A DNA stretch of 64,000 bases from Pyrrhosoma nymphula (taxonomy: Eukaryota > Arthropoda > Insecta > Odonata > Coenagrionidae), in NCBI GenBank assembly GCA_963573305.1, contig OY754330.1:3472001-3536000 (forward strand), in the 5' to 3' direction. The notes under the pieces are model-generated. The model made no database searches. It was not told the origin of the DNA and worked only from the letters and a program-made list of their open reading frames with translations. This document shows positions 33,561 to 45,212 of this stretch, one piece after another. Position numbers and translations under genes: made by a program. The stretch's first letter is position 1. Every line of letters starts with the position of its first letter.

Positions 33561-35199
33561 CTTCTCATTATGAATAATAATTCAGCTTTTCCATAGAATA
33601 TTTATCTTGCATTCGACGCAATGATCACCCGTCTAAAAATGGTGCCGATGACGTCGCGACGTGGGAAATTGCCATCTTAAAGTTTTCTTGCCGAGTTTAT
33701 CTAACGTCGCTCTTAGGGAATCGCATCTCGCGTCCAATGTGTTGGTGCGGCGTCTTTTCGCGGCGAACAGCGAGCAAAAGCTACGGAACGTTTGCGATCT
33801 GTGAATGCTGCGAATGAGAAGACTCCTCTCTAAAATAGGACCTACATGAAGGGTTGTGTGAACTGTGTTGACTAAATAGGGTTTTTGAGATCACTTGGGG
33901 GGAGTGCCCTGTTTGCGTATGAGAATGGAATGCCACGAAAAATGGAGCAGCTTGTGCAGAGGTTTTCTATTCCTGACGCTTGTCTCATTCTTTGCACCAC
34001 CGTGACGAAACGTCGCCGCTTGGATGACGCCATTCATCTCTGGCACATTTATATAATCCTTTCTAGGAAATCGCCATGCTTTGACAAAATCGCTGATGGA
34101 GGAAATATCACAGGGTCAATTTTCGTGCTTCGCGTGACAAGCGGATTTAATCCCCGAGTCTGTGACGCAACGATTCCAAATTCTTTACTTGATTTTAGAA
34201 AAGTGCTTGAAAGTAAAAAAAATGACTCCTTTTTGAGTTCTCCTCCTCATCGTCATTCGCCGAACTTGAATGATCTTGAGAGAGGTATCATTTTTGGATT
34301 TTCTACAATTTCTCGGAAATGACGCGAGAGCGTTGACATCGGTCGGAGTTTCGAGTAAAAAATGCGTGGAATGTGCAAAATGTACGTATTCATATTTATG
34401 AATATTATATTCGCTTTAAAGAGTTTATGTGCGACACTCTGGGTCGGCGTATGTTTTGTTCTTACGCTATAAACCTTTGGTCTGAGCCAAGATGACTGCC
34501 ATCACAGTTACATGACTTCCGTGGCCTAAATGATTCCTCCCTGAACGATTGACGCGCACCGTTTTTCTTCATCAAAGGAATCGTGAGATGCATGCATGAA
34601 CGCATGGAAACCAACGACGAAAACATCATTTTGATTTGTCTTAATCCGAATCCAGATCTTCCATTTGCCGTTTGGTTAAGGTTAAGGGGGCAGCCGCCGG
34701 TCAACTATCATTGGTTGGGGTTTCAGCGTCTTGTAATCGTCTTGTGGACAGCGTTGCAGTCAGGGTAATTGTTTATCACTCTAACCTCTTGGTATTTCTC
34801 TGCTACTACCTTGGAAAAAGGATTGTGCATTTGTGTCCGTGGTGATGAAGTTCCTTTAATGGGCACCTCTTTGCTGCTTTGAATTCGATCGTTGCTGATG
34901 TTGGACCTCGAGGTAGGGCATCGATTTGGACGGTTGCGAGGTTGAACTCCATTGTATATTCACGGAGAAAGCCTATTGACCCGTGGCTGTCACAAGAAGA
35001 TCAACTTTTACCGCCAGCTGCAATACCAAGCCATCTTAATGAAAGAGAAATGTATGTGGGTGTCGAAAACGACTCAAGTAAATTGCGAGTCATCGTTTGC
35101 GAGTCTCTGTCTAGTCTAATTGCTCTTAGTTAGACTATATTGTTGCGTCTGTGTCTACTCGTCAAAACAATAATTATTTTCCATTTTTTATTAGGTAAT
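33561..35199. other. No recognisable feature; 145-codon ORF of unknown nature
   Basis: The longest ORF is 33885-34322 on the plus strand. It has no signal peptide, membrane segment or motif that I recognise and sits in no gene context, so I do not call it a gene. The rest is unassigned. Confidence 0.35.
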
Positions 35200-35440
35200 G
35201 CTTCTATTACAGTTACAGAATAGCTCTTCCAGTATCTTTCATTCCCCCCAATACAACTCCCATTGTTCGTCAACAACCCCTTGACAACCAAAACATTTCA
35301 ACAATAAATAAAAGATTTCCACACTAAAATAAATTAAAGCATTAAAACAAAAATTAAACGAAATTAAAACAAAATCAAAACAAAAATTGAAGTAAAAATC
35401 AAACGTCACAGTATCTCGAGTATGTCGCGAACATTCGGGA
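35200..35440. repeat. Dispersed AT-rich repeat, copy 2
   Basis: Ordered similarity to 21020-21212 (CAACAACCCC, AACCAAAACATTTCAACAAT, AAAATAAATTAAAGCATT, CAAAATCAAAACAAA, ATCAAACG), with extra A-rich repeats inserted at 35345-35395. Confidence 0.55.
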
Positions 35441-36240
35441 CCATGCACCGAAAGATTTACTGCGCTAAACAAGTATTTTACTTAGGAAAGCTAAGGACTA
35501 GACGGAAATGACTAGGTTAGGAGACGCTGAAGACATGCGAGACTATACTTGAAGAAATGGGATCAGTGGGTGTCTCAGGATGACTCGGGGGATATTATTT
35601 GACCTCCGCACATCGAGAAAATTACTTGAATTAGCATTGTTGTTGTTTCAACATTTTGAACGCTAGAGTTTTCTTCCAAGTTACGCCCGAGGCATACTTA
35701 TGGCGTCGAAATTAATGGCCACGGAAATTTCTTCTCGAGGCCAATATGACCTCTGCAAAAACAGAGGGAGGCAAGTCCGCCTGAACACGTCTTACTTCAC
35801 GTCCTTTGCTTCTTTAGATTCCCCTTGGGCGTCAAAATTAGCCTGCTCTCAACGAAAATGGCGTCAAGGGTATTGTATATTTAGATTTATGTCGTGAGCA
35901 GACCATGGTAACCAGGGATGTAAATATTATGATGAAGCAAAGGAAAGGCATTGTTGAGAGAGAGAGAGAGACAGATGAAAGATTGGAATAAATCTAATGA
36001 AGACATCTGTATTCAAATAATTGACTCTGCAAAACAAAGTGGTCCATAGCAGTTATAGATGCCCTCCGACCACGGAGTGATACCCCTGATGTGCTCTCAA
36101 CGAATCACTCTAAAAGGGATCGAAAAATCCACTGAAAAATCTCCGCCACCGTCAATATTTCAACCCAAGTTCTCGTGATGAGAAGCCAAATACTCTTGCT
36201 TCCACACCGACCCTATCCCCGCCCAGCAAAAAAATGTCAA
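35441..36240. other. No recognisable feature
   Basis: Contains a GA dinucleotide run near 35957-35970. Nothing coding is supported. Confidence 0.4.
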
Positions 36241-36246
36241 TTAGGG

Positions 36247-36893
36247 TTGGAATCTCCAAGGGATCGAAGGGAGAAATAGAGTTTTAATATTTTGCGAAAG
36301 TTTGAAGCAGATTATATTTTGTGGGACGTTCAACATATATTGCTAGAGCCAACGTACTACGGTAGAAGCTATTACAGGAATAAGATAAAGGAAATTGACT
36401 GCCGAACCGATAGATTTAAAATGTCATTTTTTCCGCGTACAATAAGGGATCATAATAGTTGCGATAGATCAATCATATGAAACTCCCACCCTCAATAGGT
36501 AGAGTAGAATTTTCACTTGTGTTTAAAAACATCATTACTAACACTTCACACCGATTGATATGTCTGGCATTATTTTATTTTGTTCTCTGCATGAAATAGC
36601 ATCTCGTAGCATTCATAAATTAACGATATTAGTAATATTAACCACTAGATGTATCTTTAGCAATGCATGTCTGCATGTTCATTTACGTATCACTCTCCCA
36701 GTTTCCGGTTTTGTCTTGCGCACTATTCTCTACTGACTGCTTTTTGGTGTCTGCGCCTAGAGCGGTCGGGAGAGCGTGCGAGGGAGAAACTCTGATTTGT
36801 GCTGGGACGAGTACTGCATGCCTGGTGTGGAATCACCCCGTGCCACACACCCTACTAGTGGTGGCTCGCACGGTACTTCGTAGATGTAGATGA
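36247..36893 (+). mobile_element. CR1-like LINE 3' end, family 1
   Basis: Encodes the ORF2 C-terminus to the TGA at 36478-36480 (LRKFEADYILWDVQHILLE, then CRTDRFKMSFFPRTIRD), then about 410 bp of 3' UTR ending CGTAGATGTAGATGAA. The 5' truncation point is within about 20 bp of that of the minus-strand copy at 16229-16835. There is a frameshift near the first residues. Inactive. Confidence 0.85.
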
Positions 36894-36943
36894 AGTGCTG
36901 AGAACCGGAATAGTGGTCGAAGTGCCAGTCGATCGAGGCGACG

Positions 36944-37755
36944 CGTCGGAAATCGGAAATCGGAAAAAGCCGGACAAAAGTCCAAATTGGCTTCTTTTGA
37001 GATAGAGACTTAAATATTAGCGTAAATACTCATAAATGATTACCGATTATGGATTTATATGCCATTTTACATAAATACGACCCGTTACTGAGATACAGTA
37101 GCCCAAACATGACCAATTTTTCAAAAACACGCGCAATCTCGTTTTTCTTCGAAAATCTTTGAATTTAAGCAGGTGGTGTTGCGTTGGTATGATTTTTATG
37201 GAATAAAAAACGAACTATTCCTTTGATCTGGTGCTTTGCCTATATTTTCCATGACTTTTGAAAATTTTGGCTCTTATCTGTCTGGTTTTGCAACGAAAAA
37301 TGGCGTACCCATTTTTCACGTGAAATTTGACATAAAGTAGACATTAGCTTTCGTTTACGAAATATATAACTCGGGAAATTTACATCAAAGTGTAAAGTAG
37401 AGATTTTTTAAGAATAATAAGCAGAAATCTTGGAAAAAAGTTTGCGACCAAGGAAATGAGAGCGATTTTTCGATCGCGCGTCAAGGCTGAGCTACACGAC
37501 ACCCCTGCGGTAACTGCGGTCGATTTTTCAAGTTTTTTGAAACTTTTTCTTGAAAATCGTCATCAGCACGGCACGTAGTCAGTGTTGACCTGAAACACAA
37601 TACTGAGGATATTACCAGGATTATGGATCGATCGACTAACCATTTAACGCATCACTCTAGTGAAGTATGAGTATTTACGCTAAGTTTCAAGTCTCTATCT
37701 CAAAATAAGCCGTTTTGGACTTTTGTCCGGCATTTTCCGATTTCGGACCAATGTG
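36944..37755. mobile_element. Non-autonomous Transib element
   Basis: Flanked by CGACG at 36939-36943 and 37756-37760, the CGNCG-type 5-bp target duplication of Transib. The right end is the complement of CACATTGGTCCGAAATCGG. The left end has lost the first bases and starts CGTCGGAAATCGG. The inside is collinear with the left inverted repeat of the large Transib at 49627, including GATTTTTATGGAATAAAAAA and TTTTTCGATCGCGCGTC, and then closes with about 100 bp of the inverted end. No ORF, so it depended on a transposase supplied in trans. Confidence 0.85.
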
Positions 37756-37760
37756 CGACG

Positions 37761-40236
37761 TTGGACGGTCTGTGACACTTAGGGCACGAATGTATTAAGT
37801 CTGCTTTAACTAAGGACATACTCGATAAATTCGAATGATATGAAGAGAGGGAACGATGTGAGAGGATATAATGACGGTCGATCTCCTCTCAATGACATAC
37901 ATTTCTAGCAGCTTTAATCGCAGATTTCGTAACGTGGCAAGTGTGCAGATATCTTTGTAGAGGATTAATGAAACGTGTGTGAAGAAGGAGGAGATAATCC
38001 TTTGATAAGCGAAGTGAGCTATTATTTGTGGCGATGTGCTAATAAGACTTAATTCCGATCTCGGAAATGTTCCCATCGTATGAGAATTCCCGTAGGAATG
38101 GAATTCTAAATCCTGTTGTCGACTGCTCATCTTTTTTCTTGACGCTGTCAGAATTACGCTTCTGCCCCTTCTGTTATTTCGTACTCAAGAAATGTACAGC
38201 GGTGACTCAACCCACGGATCTGATATCAAGTAGTGTGGTTCCTGGAAAGGATTAAATGAAAGTGGGCCGGACTATGTGTTTTAGTCTCGCTGTTATTGCA
38301 TTACAATTGTTACTTTTTCGAGAAAGTGTAGTGGGGTAGAATTATTATCGCTTCATGGATGAAATTTATCGGAATACGCTAAAAATCTACTATTTTTTAA
38401 TGTATCGGAAACGGATTTCCTGGTGTCTCTACAAACGGCTAGGTAAGTTATATTCTTTCTCTGCTTGCTGAAACGTAGGTACATACGTTCACGGCGAAAT
38501 TTTAGTGCCTGCGGCGTTGAAATTATAGCTCTCAAATCAATCGTCCCATGTAAAATCGTCGATTTTTATGAACTCTCGACGCTGTTTTAAAATGAAAATA
38601 CGACGATAACTGACGGGTGACTGTTCCCGTGGTTCGAAGCGCGAATCTTTTTCTTTCGCATGAAATTAATTTACCACAGGCATTTCTGGATTGCAAGTCC
38701 CGGTTAATTGGAACAGAAATATCGTGAAAGTCGATTGAAGCAGGTAACATCTTATAAATTGTAGTCGTACTTGCCTGAAGGATATTTAGGAAGACGGAAG
38801 TATTCATTTGGGCGTGAGACGACAAAGACCTCAGAGGAAAAAAGTGAGTTTAATTGTCATTTTTCGGTGGTAACTTCCGATAATAAACGGGGTTGCAAAA
38901 AGACGGGGGTTGAACACATTAAAGTCATGTTTCCTGTTCAGGGTAATTAATTTCACATTGAAGGAGAATTTTAAATTCTGACCACTTATCATTTTTCATC
39001 AGATCACAATTTTCGACTCTGAAATGCAGTTATGAAATACATGTGGTGTATTAGGATGGCAGAGATATATCGCGGTAAAGCTTCCTTTCAGTGATGGTAC
39101 TACTGAATATTGGTATGGTATTTAGTAGTACCATGCTTTCAGTTGTGTGAAAAGCGGGGGGTGAGTATTGACGCATGAAGGAGATAATAATTGAATGCAG
39201 ATTCGATTTTATATTTCTACGTAATGTTGGTGTAGTCAGTTTCCTTCTTCCCCCTACCACCCCTCAAGAGGATTACAGAGTAAGGACATGTCCTAGGGTC
39301 AGGGTTTCTCCTTCAAGGGATTTGCGTATCGCGGCTGAGGATCGCCTGACTGAATGTGGAAGCTCGAGGGAAATAAGCTTACTCTAATTGTACATACCTG
39401 TTCTATGTTTGCCCGTACTGTAGGCCCGCCCTGTTTCCCAAAGAAAGGAGGTCATGAATAAAAATAAATCAAGAAAGCCTAGACCCAGGCTGAAACGAGG
39501 CCTGTCGCTAATGGTCGCAACCTAGCCAAGTCACCAGAATCTTCTATTTGGAAGAAAGCTTTTGTCTCGTCACATGAAAGATTTGATCTCCCCGTGTACT
39601 TGTGTAATTTTAATTTGTGATTCATTCAATTTTCTTCTTCGTCACCTTGGAGATCTAGAACTATTCATTGCAGTCAACCGGATGGAAATTATTCCTGGAT
39701 TGGTCACCTAATTATAATAATCTAAGAAATTTAAGGCAGTATTCATAATTTGGTTCATCCAGATCTTAAGAAAGTTCGTTCGGTGCTTTCATTAGAACAG
39801 CATGTATATCGTAATTTTGTCTCCGAAATTCGTTTTTCCCTTCGTAGGTTTATCGATTCGGAAAACGCTATTCTGGAGCATACTGAGCTGGATTTGAAAG
39901 TTTAAATTTAATTCGAAGCGTAATACAACTTTCAGCCCCATGGCATTACTCGCCTAGTCCAGGACTAGCAATAGGTAAGTGAAACCTCAAATTGCCCGGG
40001 TTTAACTTACAATCTATGAATACGGCCGTAAGAGCTCAAGAAGTATGGCAGTAGTCGTCCTGTTAGGACGTGGCTTACATCGTGAATCAGCGAAAAACTA
40101 CTTCCTGTCTGCGAGTAAAGCGAACGTCACCTTCCGAGAAGGCTTTCAAGGGAACCCTCAACACTCACTCGAAACCGTTCTTGCCCGTTCGCCAGTGACT
40201 TCAGTGAGCGAGAAATATATTCAGTGAATTTGGCCT
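37761..40236. other. No recognisable feature
   Basis: About 2.5 kb without a supported gene or repeat; possibly unique sequence. TAGTAC-containing short inverted repeats near 39097-39133 are too small to interpret. Confidence 0.4.
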
Positions 40237-40715
40237 CGTTTTAGATAGATAGATACTTTTTATTTGCGTACATTATATTGTACAATAAATCTTTGAGTAG
40301 TTACATAAGGTAATGAATAAATAAAATACAAAGTTCATAGTAAATAAATACATAAAATACATAAAGTTTTTATTTCAGACAGAATTATGGGTTCGCCCTC
40401 TATGGTGTTAATTTGTAATCGCAATCGAGTCTTGAATGTTGTAAATGAGGGAGCGTTTCTCACATGAGATGGCAGTGTATTTCACATAAGTAAGATGGAA
40501 GTAACGTGGAAGGAGTTCTCGAAGCGTCTTAGTGGAGCAGCGAGGAGGTATCGCCAGGGGTGGGATCTCACCCCTCACAGGTCTGGTGCTGTGATAAACA
40601 GAGATATAACTAGCTAAGTAGTTGGGTAGCCCAGTTTTTAGTATTTTGTACATGAGGCAGGCGGCAAAGTAATGCTTACGGTTTGTTTGTTTTAGTGAGA
40701 GAAAGAGAGAGAGGG
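40237..40715 (-). pseudogene. LINE 3' end, third lineage, with (TATC)n tail
   Basis: On the minus strand, 40408-40653 encodes 81 residues including YKILKTGLPNYLASYI, a STRPVRGE string, IPPRCSTKTLRELLPRYF and a short C-terminus. The arrangement (tGLPxYL, then R..R...L.IP.RT) is the usual ending of several LINE RT proteins after the thumb. The minus-strand 3' UTR runs to about 40250 and the tail is GTATCTATCTATCT. This differs from the GATGTA-tailed CR1-like elements. Only the 3' end remains. Confidence 0.6.
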
Positions 40716-41060
40716 AGATGATACCTAAATGTGGTAGCAGTCTCCCACGGGATACGATTCGGGTGTGCTCTTCGAAGAGACAGTATTGAAAAAAATGAGC
40801 TGGTTCAGACGCAAAACTCGCGTTATAATTGGACTTTTGTTTTTCCAGCTATTAAAAAAAATAAATGTATTACTTATCGTGAAGCATTTTATGAAATAGG
40901 AAAAAACTCTTCGGTTGGGGGGGGGGAAGGCGTTTTCAGCGTGAAACAAACGAGTGGGTAGTCAAGTACTGAGAAGTTCAGTCATATAAAATACTTAAGT
41001 TTTTGCACCGACAACATTACTGCTTCACGCTCCTTACAATTTCTAAACATTTGTGCTAAA
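40716..41060. other. No recognisable feature
   Basis: Contains a G run at about 40917-40926. Nothing else supported. Confidence 0.4.
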
Positions 41061-41062
41061 AT

Positions 41063-41110
41063 TGGAGTATGGTGTCCATTATGACTTGAGGAAGAATCAC
41101 ACTCAAACTA
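41063..41110 (+). repeat. TTAA-type MITE end fragment
   Basis: TGGAGTATGGTGTCCATTAT, then ACTCAAACTA, corresponds to the right terminal 50 bp of the TTAA MITEs with several substitutions. It touches the next element. Confidence 0.5.
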
Positions 41111-41111
41111 A

Positions 41112-41693
41112 AGGGTGAGGCAACATGACTTTCCTTTTTTTCAAAACGCAATGAAACTCATTTTATGATTCAGAATTTTTTATTTTTTAAAATAATGTAG
41201 GTAGTTACATATTTAAAGTTTTGTTTTACACAGTTTTGAAAATCAAATCAGGATAGATGACGCCCCTCTCATTGTCTTTACACTTAAGTAAGCCGATTTC
41301 TGGCGTTTGCCATGACCCTTATACCAGCATAGCAGTGGATATGTTGGCAATTTCTGACCGGATTTTGGCCTTTTTCTTTTTTCGGGGGTTTCTTGAAATC
41401 CCGCGTTTATGTCTACCATCCGAGGACCCTACAACACTCTAAAGCCAACATCCAGGCAGAAATTGCCAATATATCCGCTGCTATGCTGGTAAGGGTCATG
41501 ACAAACGCTAGAAATCGGCTTACTCAGTGCATGGAGAACGATAGGGGCGTCATCTACCTGATTTGATTTTCAAAACTGTTTAAACAAAACTTTAAATACT
41601 ATGCACCGATATTATAAAAAAATAAAAAAATTCTGAATCATAAAATGGTTTTCATTGCGTTTTGAAAAAAAGGAAGTCATGTAGCCGCACCCT
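41112..41693. mobile_element. Inverted dimer of a mariner-like element 3' end
   Basis: The ends AGGGTGAGGCAACATGACTT and the complement of AGGGTGCGGCTACATGACTT are inverted repeats, and the arms stay complementary inward to about 41368 and 41452, leaving an 84-bp unique centre. The plus-strand right arm encodes ANIQAEIANISAAMLVRVMT then NARNRLTQCMEND, a string typical of the C-terminus of Tc1/mariner-type transposases of insects; the left arm encodes the same on the minus strand. Each half therefore holds the same transposon end, making a fold-back dimer. No catalytic domain remains. Confidence 0.75.
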
Positions 41694-41699
41694 GTATGT

Positions 41700-42345
41700 G
41701 CATACGTTTGAGGCTCCATCTCCCTCTGTCATATGCAATGCCTCCCCTTCGTCGTCGCAACGCGTCCTGTGCAGGGGCGACGAAGTTCAAGAGCGTCTCT
41801 GCCTGAAACCAGTCTTGCGGAGTTTTGTTTTTCGTCGTCCCCTAGACGTTGGGTGATTAAAAGAGTTTGCCGGGATCGCCGTGAGTAATGGCGGGGGCGA
41901 TTCCCGTGGCGGCCAATGCTTCCGTGAAATGCGTGATACACACGAAAGGGGGGAGCTCTTTCCTCCCCTACTACTGGCGGCGGCTTCTTGTATAGTGTGT
42001 TGTGGAAGTAGTAGTACCTCTCCCTCTCTCTCTCCGCTAAGTGCATCCCCCCACGCCGTACCCTTCTTCTCCACTGGTTGGAGAGGGTATGTATGTACTC
42101 GTGCATGCGTGAGAGAGAAAGGGTATTTTCTTTGCGTGCAGGGGCCGACCACAATCGCTCACCGCTGTGAGGCCTCTCCCTTATTCTGCCCCCTCCCACC
42201 CCATCACCCCCCCTTCCCACGCGACAACCCCCTTTCTACCGTGCCCCCCCTTCTTGTTGTGGCCGGAATGTGAAGATGGCCGCCCAGGACCACATCCTCC
42301 CCCTCTTGCTCACTCTCCCTTTGCCGTTACATCCGAGGAGTTTAA
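41700..42345. other. GC-rich patch
   Basis: CpG-rich block with CT-rich runs (about 42018-42040) and C runs (about 42209, 42245). Overlapping ORFs on both strands are compositional. A promoter island is possible but unsupported. Confidence 0.35.
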
Positions 42346-42350
42346 CTCTT

Positions 42351-42935
42351 TTAAGATAGTTTTGAGCGAGATATTTCCCTTAGTCATAATAGACACCATA
42401 TTGGAATTTTTAATCTCAGCGTCTGTGAGAAGTATGAAGTAAATATTGTTACATTAATGGCGAAAATATATAGTCATATATGACAAATATTCTCAATAAT
42501 TAAATAAATATATCTACATAAGTGTCTAACTTGTCTAATTTCTTCGCGCTAAACGGTGAAAACACCTTCAAAAAGAAGGTTTTTTTTGCGATTCTTTAAA
42601 TATTTCTGCGGTGAGTGATAGATTGATTTTTATAAATAGTTAAGAAAACATTCAAACTACACACCGTTAGTTTTTTGACGAAATCTAGGTGCTAGAAGTA
42701 CCTATTTTTTCAATATTCTCCTTCTGGAGTGCACAGCCGTAATCTATCCCGTCTAAAACAGTTTGTATTTTTAGGCAAATTTGAAAAAGTATTTAGTATT
42801 TCTAAAATGTTAGGAAAAGTATTTCGGCGAGGTCTTTATATTTTGATATAATTGGAAAGATTGGAGCTTTTCCTTTAAAATGACGTGAAGGTCATCAACT
42901 TCTAGGTGTATTGCTATGTCGCTCAAACTACTTAA
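42351..42935 (-). mobile_element. TTAA-type MITE, copy D (complete)
   Basis: Bounded by TTAA at 42351-42354 and 42932-42935, with ends GATAGTTTTGAGCGAGATAT and TCGCTCAAACTAC. Same orientation as copies C and G. Non-coding. Confidence 0.85.
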
Positions 42936-42960
42936 GAGTAGTTTGTGATCAAAAGTAATT

Positions 42961-43388
42961 CAGGGGTCTCCTAAGTGCGGCCCGCGGGCCACATTTGGCC
43001 CACAAGATGATTTTATGCGGCCCGGAGGAGAATTATGCGGAAATGCGCCGCATGAAATTTGCTCGGAACGTCGCTACTTGTGAGTAATTAGCGTTTCAAA
43101 ATTTAAATCTCTGTTTAATAAGATTTTAAAAGCACAAGCACTGTAACATCATTCATATAAATTGTTTTTTTAAATGAAAATATGAGAATTTGCTGGTAAT
43201 GCTCGTCGTTATCAATATACGACAATGTAATTTCACATACTCTGTAATTAGTTTTTATTTTATGGTTTCGATAATACTTATATCTAGTGTTTCCTATTTA
43301 TATTTTTTTCTTAACTACGGCCCGCTGAAAAGTGTTCAAGTAGTACCCATCATTGTGGCCCTCGTTACGATACATTTGGAGACTCCTG
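42961..43388. mobile_element. hAT-like non-autonomous element
   Basis: Starts CAGGGGTCTCC followed by TGCGGCCCGCGGGCCACAT, and ends with the complement of CAGGAGTCTCC. The start closely resembles the well-known CAGGGGTC...GCGGCCCGCGGGCC ends of short hAT elements. The flanking 8-mers AAGTAATT and AAATATAT agree at only 5 of 8 positions, so a clear target duplication is not shown. Length is 428 bp; no ORF with a transposase domain. It lies 25 bp from MITE copy D. Confidence 0.65.
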
Positions 43389-43578
43389 AAATATATATCA
43401 TTGCGTTATTCAAACGTAATAAACGTGCCGAAATATTTAAATCGCACTAAACACCTCCTTCGCCAAATTCACGCATTGATACTTCGTAAAATGGAACCAT
43501 TCCAAATATAAGTTTTCCTTCAAATTGTAAAATGATAAATAACTTAGTTTTTAGATTTTTAGTTTAGCCGTTCATAGA

Positions 43579-43707
43579 TTCATTCGAAAATACGACCTCT
43601 AGGTTTCGACGAAGCTCGTCATCATCTGGTGACGTCAGGTTGACATCAGGTCACCTGACGATGACGAGCTTCGTCGAAACTTAAGTCGTATTTTTGAATG
43701 AATCCAT
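43579..43707. repeat. Palindrome with paired hammerhead-like motifs
   Basis: The arms carry TACGAC..GTTTCGACGAAGCTCGTC and its inverse around a short centre at about 43639-43646. The plus-strand copy (43655-43680) has CTGACGA, T, GACGA, loop GCT, TCGTC, GAAAC; the minus-strand copy has a mutated first block. Interpreted as an inverted duplication of a Penelope-type terminus. Confidence 0.6.
43655..43680 (+). ncRNA. Hammerhead-like motif
   Basis: CTGACGA, one T, a five-base-pair stem GACGA/TCGTC with a 3-nt loop, then GAAAC. The stem differs from those at 12163, 31485 and 62327 but pairing is conserved. Confidence 0.45.
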
Positions 43708-44635
43708 GTGGAAATACTAAGTCATTCATCATTTTACAACGCTAAGCGAATTCCACGAAGTCACGCCCGAAGCAACGGATTATTTCCCCTCGAAGATTGG
43801 TCTTTTTTGTTGAGAGGTGAGATCACAGCTTATATAGAGATACGCAACCTATCCTGTAACTCATTCATCTCGACAGGACCTTCATTCCTTTTGCCGCTTG
43901 AGGTTTTCACAGAGAGTGTAACTCAGCTTATGGTATTGCTCGGCGTGATCGAAGAGATCTTTCTCGGAGTTGAACCCTTATCCTCCGGTCAATTTGAACG
44001 AGCACTAAATCAACTGGGCCCCCACGACGTCTAACCTATTGGTCGTGGATAAAATTAAGTGTGTTTGCTTAGTAAGTAAAACGGTTTTCAAATGTTAAAC
44101 TCTGTAGTCAGAATATTTTTATTTGCAATTTTTATTCTGAAAATGAAAGTTACAACTGTATCAGTCTTGGCCTACGTCATCAACCATGTTCATTTAATTT
44201 CGCGAACGCAATTCGTGCTATTTTAGTTTTGACGAAAGGGGTCGCACTCTCTGTCAAAATATTGCTTACCTCGAGCAACAGGTGCATCTTCTACGCGACC
44301 GCGTTTAACAATGGGTCATATTTGAAGACAACACCTCTATTCGTTAGAAAAAAAGTTGATTTTTACTTAAGTCTCGTGTATTGCTCGGCTCTTGTTTTCT
44401 ATGCTCGGGAACCCTAGATTCTTGTCATGGTCGACATTTTTAATTTTACCATCTTGAAGCTAATCCCTTGTTTCAATTATTTCGGTTGGTTAACCTCATT
44501 TTTCTTACCAGGTCATCACCTTCATGTTTGAATTAAGGCGTTGCTAATTTTTGGAGCTGAGCTCTTAAACCCATTATTACAAGCACTGCCCTTGAATTGC
44601 TCGATCTTTTTTGAGTTTTGTCCAAAATGTTGGCA
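43708..44635. other. No recognisable feature; 108-codon ORF unassigned
   Basis: The ORF 43708-44034 has no recognised domain and starts inside a repeat terminus, so it is not called a gene. The rest is unassigned. Confidence 0.35.
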
Positions 44636-45212
44636 TTAAGGTAATTCTAGGCGAAATATCACTCCACCTAGAATTTGACCTCAAAACAAAAGACTCGTAC
44701 CAAAGAGAAAACTCTCAACTTTTCAATGATATCAATATACTAAACCCTTGCAGAACTATTTTTCGAGTAATTTGTCTAAAAATATAAGCTGTTTTACATC
44801 TAGGATAGATTACGGCTGTGCGCTCTAGACGGAGGAAATTGAAAAAAATAGGAATTTAGAACGCCTAGATTAAGTCAATAAACTAACGGTGTCTAGATTG
44901 TATATGTTTGATCAACTATTCAGAAAATATAATCAATCACTCACCGCAGTCATTTTTACAGAGTTTCAAAATAACCACCTGTTGTGAAGGCGTTTCCGCC
45001 GCACGGCGTTAAAAAATGAGTCAAATTAGTGATTTATGAGGATATATTTATTTAATTACTGATAATTTTTGTTTTATACATTTAACTATATTTTTGTGAC
45101 ATTAATTTTACAATATGTATTTATTTCGTACTTCTTACAGACGCTGAAATCAAAGAATAAAATTCGAATATGGTCTCCACTATGACTCGATGGGAAATAT
45201 ATCGCTCAAACC
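44636..45212 (+). mobile_element. TTAA-type MITE, copy E
   Basis: Starts TTAAGGTAATTCTAGGCGAA at 44636 and ends GGGAAATATATCGCTCAAAC; the right TTAA is not preserved. Full internal collinearity with the other copies. Orientation as A, B and F. Confidence 0.8.

Noticed and set aside
33885..34322. 145-codon ORF as a host gene
   Set aside because: No recognised domain and no supporting splice sites; within chance length for a 64-kb window.
35957..35970. CRISPR-like or other structured array
   Set aside because: Only dinucleotide GA repeats; nothing with regular spacers exists in the window, and the sequence is eukaryotic.
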